This document shows positions 32,381-39,186 of a stretch of DNA of 64,000 nucleotides, in pieces. The stretch comes from Longimicrobiales bacterium. Its GTDB lineage: Bacteria; Gemmatimonadota; Gemmatimonadetes; Longimicrobiales; Gaopeijiaceae. Both the position numbers and the translations under genes were made by a program. The DNA is taken from assembly GCA_951813395.1 (NCBI GenBank), contig OX638356.1:3918501-3982500 (forward strand). The letters run 5' to 3'. How positions within the stretch are numbered: the stretch's first letter is position 1; the number at the start of each line of letters is the position of its first letter. The notes beneath the pieces were generated by a model, which did no database searches, had not been told where the DNA came from, and worked only from the letters and a program-made list of their open reading frames with translations.

Positions 32381-35287
32381 ATGATCGCGCCGAAACCAGC
32401 CACCATCCGCCATCCGCTGGCCCTGCTCGGCCTCGTCGGACTGGCCCTGACACATCCCCTGGCCGCCCAGCAGGCGATCACCGAAGCCGAGCTTGGCGCG
32501 TTCCATCCGCGGCACGTCGGGCCGGCGATGACCGGCGGGCGCATTCACGATGTCGAGGCGCTTCCGCACGACCCCTCCACCATCTACGTCGCGTCGGCAT
32601 CGGGCGGGCTGTGGAAGAGCGTCAACCGGGGGATCACCTGGACCAACCTGTGGGAGCACATGCCGGTCAGCACGTTCGGCGACGTGGCCATCGCGCGCTC
32701 CAACCCGGACGTGGTCTACGCCGGCACGGGCGAGCAGCAGAACCGGCAGAGCACGTCGTGGGGCAACGGCGTGTACCGCTCCGACGACGCGGGCGCCACC
32801 TGGCGTCACCTGGGGCTCGAAGAGACGCACCACACGGGCCGCGTGCGGGTCCACCCCACCGATCCCGACGTCGTGTACGTGGCCGCGCTGGGGAACCTGT
32901 GGCGCTCCACCCCCGACCGCGGCGTCTATCGCTCGCGCGACGGCGGACGCACCTGGGACAGGGTGCTGTACGTCGACGAGCACACCGGCGCGATCGACCT
33001 CGCGATGGACCCGTCCGACCCCGACGTGCTCTACGCGGCGATGTATCAGCGGCAGCGCCGCGCATGGGGCTTCAACGGCGGCGGGCCCGGCAGCGGCATG
33101 TACAAGACCACCGACGGCGGCGACACCTGGCGGGAGCTCACCAACGGGCTGCCCGAGGGCGACAAGGGCCGCATCGGGATCGCGGTCGCGCCCACAAACC
33201 CGCGAATACTTAACATTCTTGTTCAGCATTCCACCGAGTCGGGGGGCTACCGCAGCGAGGACGGCGGCGAGAGCTGGGAGAAGGTGAGCGACCGGAACAT
33301 CCGGCCGATGTACTACTCCCACGTCTTCATCGACCCGACCGACGAGGACCGCGTATACACGCTGGCCACGTCTTCGCATCGCAGCGAGGACGGCGGACGC
33401 ACCTTCGTCGAGATCGCGGAGCGCCCGACCTACGACGTGGGCGTGCACGCCGACCACCACACGATGTGGATCAATCCGGACAACCCCGACCACTTCTACC
33501 TCGCGGGCGACGCCGGACTGCACGAGACCTACGACCGCGGCGTGACCTTCCGGCGCATCAACAACCTTCCCATCGGGCAGTTCTACGGGATTACCGTGGA
33601 CAACCGGGATCCGTACTGGATCTACGGCGGCATGCAGGACAACCACTCCTGGATGGGCCCCTCCGCGACTCGCTCGTGGGAGGGGATCGTGGACGACGAG
33701 TGGCGGCAGAGCGGCTTCGGCGACGGCATGTACCAGCAGGCCGACCCGGATGGACGCACGATCTACATCAACGCCCAGAACGGTTCGTGGACTCGTTTTG
33801 ACAACAGGACGGGCGACATGATGAGCCTGCGCCTGACCGCGCCCGAGGGCGAGGAGCCGTACCGCTGGGACTGGGCAAGCCCGAGTCTGATATCCCGGCA
33901 CGACCCCAACACGGTCTACCTGGGCGGCAACCGCCTGTTCATATCGCGCGACCGGGGCGACAGCTTCACCCGCACCGAGGACCTCACGCGGCAACGGGAC
34001 CGCGACGAGCTGGAGATCATGGGCGTGCGCGGCGCCGACATCACGCTCTCCCGCAACGACGGCACCTCGTCGTACGGCGAGATCATCACGATCTCCGAGT
34101 CGCCCCTCGACCCGGCGGTGCTCTGGGTCGGCACCGACGACGGCAACGTGCAGGTCTCCGTGGACGGCGCCCGCACCTGGAACGAGGTCGCCCGCAATGC
34201 CCCCGGCCTCCCGGACGGCACATACGTCAGCCGCGTCCTCGCCTCGGGTCAGGCGCCCGGTACCGCCTACGCCACCTTCGACGCGCACCGGGACGGCGAC
34301 TTTCGCCCGTTCGTCTACCGCACCGAGGACTACGGCGCCACCTGGACCCCGCTGCACGGCGGCCTGCCCTCCGGGTCCGTCAACGTGATCGTCGAGCACC
34401 CCGACAACCCGGAGGTGCTCTTCATCGGCACCGAGCATCACGTCTTCGCCAGCACGGACCGCGGCGCGTCCTGGGCGAGGTTCCCGACGCTCCCCACCAC
34501 GGCGTACGACGACATGGTGGTCCACCCGCGCGAGAAGGATCTCGTTCTCGGCACGCACGGCCGCTCGATCATCATCGTCGACGACGTGGGGCCGCTCGCC
34601 GGCTACGGCGCCACCGCCGCCGACGCGGTCGCGCTGTACGCCGCGGGTCCCGGCAGGATCATGAACTACTGGAAGGACACGTCCTACCGGGCCCAGTCCG
34701 TCTTCATGGGCGACAACCCCGTGGACGGCACGGTGGTCACCTACCGTCTCGGACCGGGTTCGGGCCCCGCCCGTCTTACCGTGCGCAACGCGGCCGGCGA
34801 GGTGGTCCGCAGCATGACCGTCCCCTCCGAGCCCGGCCTGCACCGGGTCGACTGGGATCTGCGTCACGGGCTGCCGGGCGAAGGAGACGACGCCGAGTGG
34901 TCCGCCCACGATCCCTCGGTCGTGCCGCGCCCGCTGGGCCAGCGCGGTCCCTTCGTTTCGCCCGGCGTCTACACGGTGGAGCTCTCGGCGCGAGGCGAGA
35001 TGCACTCCGGCAACGTGTCGGTCGGCGGCGACCCCGATCTGCCCCTCACGGTCGAGGACTACCGGGAACGCGAAGCCTTCCTGCTGGAGATCCTGGAGCT
35101 GGGCCGCCAGCTCGAAGGCGCCGGGGACGCCGCCTCCGACCACCGCCGCGATCTCATGCAACTGTACGGCGCCATCAACGGCGGCGGGGTCCGGCAGGGC
35201 ACGCTCCATCCCCCGACGGCCACGCAGCGCGAGCAGCTGGAGCGGATCCGGCGCGCTTTGCGCCGGCAGGGGCTGGTGGCGCAGTGA
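32381..35287 (+). CDS. Secreted sortilin/VPS10-like BNR-repeat protein
   Basis: 968 residues with a signal peptide ending near LTHPLAAQQ. The body is a ten-bladed-type propeller of BNR/Asp-box repeats, for example GVYRSDDAGATW, GVYRSRDGGRTWD, GMYKTTDGGDTW, HVFASTDRGASW. Such proteins are annotated as glycosyl hydrolases or sortilin-like and are abundant in Gemmatimonadota and Acidobacteriota. The C-terminal ~250 residues form separate beta domains (for instance VTYRLGPGSGPARLTVRN). ATG 32381 follows AGGAG. Codons at about 33207-33232 are unusually AT-rich. Enzyme activity cannot be assigned; it may bind or cleave glycans or peptides outside the cell. Confidence 0.82.
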   Translation: MIAPKPATIRHPLALLGLVGLALTHPLAAQQAITEAELGAFHPRHVGPAMTGGRIHDVEALPHDPSTIYVASASGGLWKSVNRGITWTNLWEHMPVSTFGDVAIARSNPDVVYAGTGEQQNRQSTSWGNGVYRSDDAGATWRHLGLEETHHTGRVRVHPTDPDVVYVAALGNLWRSTPDRGVYRSRDGGRTWDRVLYVDEHTGAIDLAMDPSDPDVLYAAMYQRQRRAWGFNGGGPGSGMYKTTDGGDTWRELTNGLPEGDKGRIGIAVAPTNPRILNILVQHSTESGGYRSEDGGESWEKVSDRNIRPMYYSHVFIDPTDEDRVYTLATSSHRSEDGGRTFVEIAERPTYDVGVHADHHTMWINPDNPDHFYLAGDAGLHETYDRGVTFRRINNLPIGQFYGITVDNRDPYWIYGGMQDNHSWMGPSATRSWEGIVDDEWRQSGFGDGMYQQADPDGRTIYINAQNGSWTRFDNRTGDMMSLRLTAPEGEEPYRWDWASPSLISRHDPNTVYLGGNRLFISRDRGDSFTRTEDLTRQRDRDELEIMGVRGADITLSRNDGTSSYGEIITISESPLDPAVLWVGTDDGNVQVSVDGARTWNEVARNAPGLPDGTYVSRVLASGQAPGTAYATFDAHRDGDFRPFVYRTEDYGATWTPLHGGLPSGSVNVIVEHPDNPEVLFIGTEHHVFASTDRGASWARFPTLPTTAYDDMVVHPREKDLVLGTHGRSIIIVDDVGPLAGYGATAADAVALYAAGPGRIMNYWKDTSYRAQSVFMGDNPVDGTVVTYRLGPGSGPARLTVRNAAGEVVRSMTVPSEPGLHRVDWDLRHGLPGEGDDAEWSAHDPSVVPRPLGQRGPFVSPGVYTVELSARGEMHSGNVSVGGDPDLPLTVEDYREREAFLLEILELGRQLEGAGDAASDHRRDLMQLYGAINGGGVRQGTLHPPTATQREQLERIRRALRRQGLVAQ

Positions 35288-35343
35288 CGCTTCTCCGCAC
35301 CGCGCTACCGGATCACCTTGAAGGCACGGCGCTCACACGCCGA

Positions 35344-36708
35344 TCAGCGGAACCACCACCATCCGCCGCCACCGCCGCTGAAGCGGTTGTTGACGACGTT
35401 GTTGTAGATGGAGCCGAACTGGAACGAGAAGCCGAGCTGGAGGGAGTAATTGAAGTCCTGAGCGCGCTGCTGGAGGTTCAGGAGCGCTTCGGCGTCGGTC
35501 GCGCCCTCGGCCGACAGGTAGATCTGGTCGTTGACCCAGGAGATGTTGCCCTCGGCGTTGACGCTGACTCCCCGCGCGATGCGGAAATCGATTTCACCCC
35601 GCAGCCTCACGTTGTAGAGGCCGATGTCGTGGAGGAAGTGGGACCCGGTCATGCTGATCGAAGCGTCGCCCCACTGCTGCCTCTGTGAGAGTTCGAACTC
35701 GAGCGACTGCTCCCAGCGGGTCTCGGATGTCTGCAGGAAGCGCGTCTGCTCGATGTAGCTGCGGTAGGCGGGTCCTATCTTGTAGAACAGCGTGAGCGCA
35801 TGCCGGGTCGCCTCTTCGTACGGGAAGAAGCTGTACTCCAGAGCCGGGGTGATCTCGGCCCGGAGACGCTGGTTGAAGCGGACGATCCTGCGAACCTCTC
35901 CCTGTACGCCGACCGACCAGTGCTCGGCCAATGAGTAGGCGATCAGTTCGCTGAAGCCCCAGTCGGTCCTGGAATCGATGAAGGTGGGCGCGTCGGTGAG
36001 GTCGATCTCGCGTCGATTGTAGTTCACGTTGCCGCGGAAGTTCATTTTCCACGTCGGCGTCACCCGCGAGGCGCTGAAGTTGCCGTCGACCCGCTGAGTG
36101 CGCCGGGTCTGCTCGCCATTGAGTTCGGTGCGCCCCCCCAGCCGGAAGACCCAGAAGTCCCAGGGATCGTCGACCTCCTCCTGCGCGACGACGCGTTCAC
36201 CCGGATCGGGTCCCTGTCCGTTCAGCAGGACGGTGCTGACTTCCTGAAAGGCGGCGACGTCGTCGAAAAACCCGTTGACCGTGGCGAAGTGCAGCAGCCC
36301 GACGCCGATCGTGCGGGCGACTTCGTCCAGCGTTTCCCGGTCCGTGTTGGTGGGCGGCGCCTGATACGACAGCTGCCGCTCGTACCCGAAGTCTCCCGAG
36401 CCTATGTAGTCCAGCCGGTACTCACGCCCTCCCGCACCCGTGGCCTGGCTCGTCATGATGACGTGGACGTCCGAGTCGTCGGGAAGGCGCACCCAGTTCA
36501 CCCACGGCAGTTCGGTGCGGAAGTAGTTCAGGTTGCAGTTTCGGCTCGCGCAGTCGAGGAAGACGCTGATCCAGTTGCCGCCCTCCTCGGCCTCCTCCTG
36601 CCCGGCAGCGGGTGTGGCCACCAGGGCCAGCGCCAGGACGGGGGCAATACACGCGCCCAGAATGGCAGGACCGCGTACATGACGCGGCGCTCGCGTACGG
36701 TTCAGCAC
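35344..36708 (-). CDS. Outer-membrane beta-barrel protein of unknown function
   Basis: About 454 residues: a signal peptide (ILGACIAPVLALALVATPAAG), a short domain with two cysteines (FLDCASRNC), then regular amphipathic strands with aromatic ends such as FGFSELIAYSLAEHWS-type segments and a C-terminal region ending in a Gly/Trp-rich tail (GGGGGWWWFR). No TonB box or plug is seen. The start is uncertain: GTG 36708 avoids overlap with the plug-like lipoprotein upstream, while GTG 36768 would overlap it by 32 nt. The two genes are adjacent on the same strand and probably co-transcribed. Transport or anchoring roles are both possible. Confidence 0.65.
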   Translation of the reverse strand: MLNRTRAPRHVRGPAILGACIAPVLALALVATPAAGQEEAEEGGNWISVFLDCASRNCNLNYFRTELPWVNWVRLPDDSDVHVIMTSQATGAGGREYRLDYIGSGDFGYERQLSYQAPPTNTDRETLDEVARTIGVGLLHFATVNGFFDDVAAFQEVSTVLLNGQGPDPGERVVAQEEVDDPWDFWVFRLGGRTELNGEQTRRTQRVDGNFSASRVTPTWKMNFRGNVNYNRREIDLTDAPTFIDSRTDWGFSELIAYSLAEHWSVGVQGEVRRIVRFNQRLRAEITPALEYSFFPYEEATRHALTLFYKIGPAYRSYIEQTRFLQTSETRWEQSLEFELSQRQQWGDASISMTGSHFLHDIGLYNVRLRGEIDFRIARGVSVNAEGNISWVNDQIYLSAEGATDAEALLNLQQRAQDFNYSLQLGFSFQFGSIYNNVVNNRFSGGGGGWWWFR

Positions 36709-36736
36709 AAACGATGCCGATCGGCCAATGGCGGCA

Positions 36737-37132
36737 TCAGCGGCGCCACGTGGTGACGACGATCGCACCGGCGATATGGTTGGTGCCGAAACGCGTCGTC
36801 GCGTCCGACGCGCTCATGAAGCGAATCTCCTCGACCTCGTGCGGCGCCAGCCTTGTCAATTCATCGATTTCCCCGCGAAACTGGCCGTCCACGTAGACCC
36901 GCGGAGTATGCCGTTGCTGGTTCCGAAGCGATGCCATGTTGCGTGGCAGAAGCCACCGGGGGCGCAACGCTCTAACCGCCTCGAAGGTGGTGTTGTGCGG
37001 GACCGCCATCAGTTCCTCTGCAGTGATCAGGTCTCTGGAACGGCCGGCACCGCTTGATTCGCCCGACGACACGCATCCCGTCGAGAGGAGGACCGCCACC
37101 AAAAGCAGGGGTGAATGGGCTCGCGTCAGCAT
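36737..37132 (-). CDS. Plug-domain-like lipoprotein (orphan TonB plug C-half), copy A
   Basis: 131 residues with a lipobox LLSTGC, so an exported lipoprotein. The mature part resembles only the second half of a TonB-dependent receptor plug: RVYVDGQFRGEID, then LAPHEVEEIRF, DATTRFGT and AGAIVVTT. These correspond to the IYVDG, DIERMEVIKG, ATTLYGTEASSG and VIQIFTKRG stretches of the SusC genes nearby. No barrel follows. ATG 37132 follows GGAGG. A second such gene lies beside the other SusC/SusD pair. It may cap or assist a receptor; this is inference. Confidence 0.7.
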   Translation of the reverse strand: MLTRAHSPLLLVAVLLSTGCVSSGESSGAGRSRDLITAEELMAVPHNTTFEAVRALRPRWLLPRNMASLRNQQRHTPRVYVDGQFRGEIDELTRLAPHEVEEIRFMSASDATTRFGTNHIAGAIVVTTWRR

Positions 37133-37223
37133 CGTGGACCTCCGTCTTGCCTTCCGTTCCGGGCCGGCAATTGCGGAATACCGGTCGAATCCGTTTCTTC
37201 AAGTTGATACCGGCAGTCCTGTA

Positions 37224-37229
37224 TTGACA
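37224..37229 (+). promoter_or_regulatory. Possible -35 element upstream of small lipoprotein
   Basis: A perfect TTGACA sits about 60 nt before the TTG start of the lipoprotein gene. The hexamer 17 nt downstream (TGTTGA) is a poor -10, so support is weak. Confidence 0.25.
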
Positions 37230-37289
37230 CCCACAGTCCCCATGGCTGTTGACGGAAGCAAGTTCCCAAGGTAGAACGAAAGGGCCGCA

Positions 37290-37724
37290 TTGAGAAAGCC
37301 CAAAGCCGTACTGGCCGCGGTCGTCGCGGTCGCGTTCCTGGTGTCGAGTTGCATGTCCGTACAGCGGATGCCTCTCCCCGGACCCGAGGTGCGGGACGGC
37401 CTCGACATTCACGGTGTGATTGTGGGCGACTGCTCCCCGGACGGGACCGGGTGCGAGACGCTCGAGTATTCCGAGGTGCACGATGTGCGGTGGACGGAAA
37501 CGAGCCTGGTGGTCACCGGGGTCGTGCACGCGCCCGGAGAAGATGGTCACGGGCGGATCACCACGACTGCCTTCCCCCTGGGGGACATAAGCGAAGTGCT
37601 GGTCGGGAATACGGACGGAACCCGCAGCTCGATCATTGTCGCGGGCATTCTCATGGGGGCTTCCATCCTCATCTCCTTCCTGGTGACCGGCAAGTCGAAG
37701 GACGGCGTGCCGCTCGGCAGGTAA
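37290..37724 (+). CDS. Small lipoprotein with C-terminal hydrophobic segment
   Basis: 144 residues. The lipobox is FLVSSC after a hydrophobic signal sequence, so it is lipid-anchored. The middle is beta-rich, with FPLGDISEVLVGN before a C-terminal hydrophobic stretch (SSIIVAGILMGASILISFL). The layout matches the lipoprotein at 51591-52115 (IPAQGLADIEIRS then an AGILGVVVGAI stretch), so the two may be distant paralogues beside the two SusC/SusD loci. The start is a TTG at 37290 behind AAAGGG. It converges on the SusD gene with a hairpin between. Function unknown. Confidence 0.65.
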   Translation: MRKPKAVLAAVVAVAFLVSSCMSVQRMPLPGPEVRDGLDIHGVIVGDCSPDGTGCETLEYSEVHDVRWTETSLVVTGVVHAPGEDGHGRITTTAFPLGDISEVLVGNTDGTRSSIIVAGILMGASILISFLVTGKSKDGVPLGR

Positions 37725-37741
37725 ACGGTACCGAACGCAAA

Positions 37742-37775
37742 GCGCCCCCGCCGACCGACTGGCCGACGAGGGCAC
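37742..37775. terminator. Hairpin between convergent lipoprotein and SusD genes
   Basis: Arms 37742-37756 and 37761-37775 pair over 15 positions with about four mismatches or wobbles and a 4-nt loop GACT. A short CTTGT follows on the plus strand. Position between two convergent stops supports a shared terminator. Confidence 0.45.
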
Positions 37776-37840
37776 CTTGTCCGTTCGCGGCAGGGGAACG
37801 CTCACAAGATTGTCAGCGCTTCCCTACGCTTTCCCGATCC

Positions 37841-39172
37841 CTACGTGCACACCGATGAGTTCTGGATCTCCGGGTTCAAGGTGCATTCGATCTCGGGAAC
37901 CGGCATGCACGACACGCGTGGCTCCGCCCCCGGACCGATGAGCGTCCCACCCTGCAGGAAGGGATGCTGCCATCGGTCAAGATCGAACAGGCGCCGACCT
38001 TCGATCCACAGCGTCAGGTAGCGTTCCCGGTCCAGGATGGACCAGGCGTCGTCCTGAGCGTTGGGGAATTCCAGCGCTCCGACCGAAGTCGGCTGCTCGA
38101 TCGGCTCCGCCCCGTAGAACGCACGCACTTCGTTGACCTTGGCCGTGAAGGTCGCGAGGTCTCCACCAAGCAATGCGGCCTCGGCCTCGATGAGCCTCAT
38201 CTCGGTTCCGGTGACGATCGGAACGTCGCTGCCGGACTCCGGGTATTTGTTCTGCCTGTAATGCGCGGTCAGCCCGTCAGCGCCCTGGTGTGCACCGCTG
38301 CCCTGGCCCGTGCAGACTCCCGTCGGCGTCACGCCCTGTGACGGGTCGTTCGGGTCGTTCCAGGCACCGCAGATCGTGTAAGGCGCACGCGGATCACCGT
38401 CAAAGGCCCGTTGGGCCGGCGTCGCCCAGACGCCCACCTCCGCGCGGCCCCAGGATTCGTTCCACACCTGGTTGCTGTTGGCAGTCAGGTGGTAGACGGC
38501 GCTATGCATGAAGTTCGTGGGCACCATGGACGCCGACTGCACGGCCGCCGACCAGTTGCCCAGCCCCACGTTCGCCTGGGCAATGCCGCCATGGGCCGCT
38601 GTCACGAAGTCGCTCGCGCCGGCCGCCGTGCCGATCGACACTGCCTGATTCAGCGCGACGATCGCGCTGTCGAAGGCAGCCTCACGCGGTTGCAGCGGGC
38701 CCTTGTCATAGACGAGGTCACAGAAATTCTCGCCGAGCATCCTGTGGGCCAGCCCCATCAGCAGGAAAACCCGCGCGGAACCATCGAAACTGTTGGCCTC
38801 CGCTTCAAGCACATTCTGGAGCCGCTCCCACGCACCTCCGGCGGCCCAGGCCGCCTCGTGGGCCTGTTCCCAGTGCCCTTCCGAATTCTCGTTGTCGAAG
38901 ACGCCCCGCCGGTACTGTCCGGTGGAAAAGTAGCTTCCCGTGCCGGCAAGGTCGTCCGTAAGGCGGGCGATATCGAAGGCGTAGAAGTCGCCGATGTCGT
39001 TGAACTCGGCCGAAACCCCGGAAACCAGGATCGGCATGAGTTCCCGCGTGGTGAGGTCCTCGTCCAGGATCCTGCCCGGGTTCAGGACCTCGAGTTGGCA
39101 CCCCGCAGACGCCATCCCGCATAGCAGGACGGCAACGCCCAGGGGCCCCGTGCCTCTCATTGGTCTGATCAT
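37841..39172 (-). CDS. SusD/RagB-like outer-membrane nutrient-binding lipoprotein, locus A
   Basis: 443 residues with a lipobox (MASAGC) and the SusD helical repeat fold. Diagnostic stretches are NPGRILDEDLT near the N-terminus, LLMGLAHRMLGENFCDLV, GTEMRLIEAEAALLGGD and LWIEGRRLFDLDRW. SusD proteins lie on the cell surface over a SusC channel and bind oligosaccharides, peptides or other nutrients. ATG 39172 follows a GAGGGGGG stretch; homology begins here, so longer in-frame extensions are rejected. It is 14 nt downstream of SusC, with the usual C-D order. The ligand is not predictable. Confidence 0.9.
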   Translation of the reverse strand: MIRPMRGTGPLGVAVLLCGMASAGCQLEVLNPGRILDEDLTTRELMPILVSGVSAEFNDIGDFYAFDIARLTDDLAGTGSYFSTGQYRRGVFDNENSEGHWEQAHEAAWAAGGAWERLQNVLEAEANSFDGSARVFLLMGLAHRMLGENFCDLVYDKGPLQPREAAFDSAIVALNQAVSIGTAAGASDFVTAAHGGIAQANVGLGNWSAAVQSASMVPTNFMHSAVYHLTANSNQVWNESWGRAEVGVWATPAQRAFDGDPRAPYTICGAWNDPNDPSQGVTPTGVCTGQGSGAHQGADGLTAHYRQNKYPESGSDVPIVTGTEMRLIEAEAALLGGDLATFTAKVNEVRAFYGAEPIEQPTSVGALEFPNAQDDAWSILDRERYLTLWIEGRRLFDLDRWQHPFLQGGTLIGPGAEPRVSCMPVPEIECTLNPEIQNSSVCT

Positions 39173-39186
39173 CTTATGTCCCCCCC

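Noticed and set aside
32234-35209. 991-codon minus-strand frame opposite the sortilin-like gene
   Set aside because: Antisense shadow of the BNR repeats.
35344-36708. Barrel protein considered as a third TonB-dependent receptor
   Set aside because: No plug domain or TonB box and too short for a 22-strand barrel with plug.
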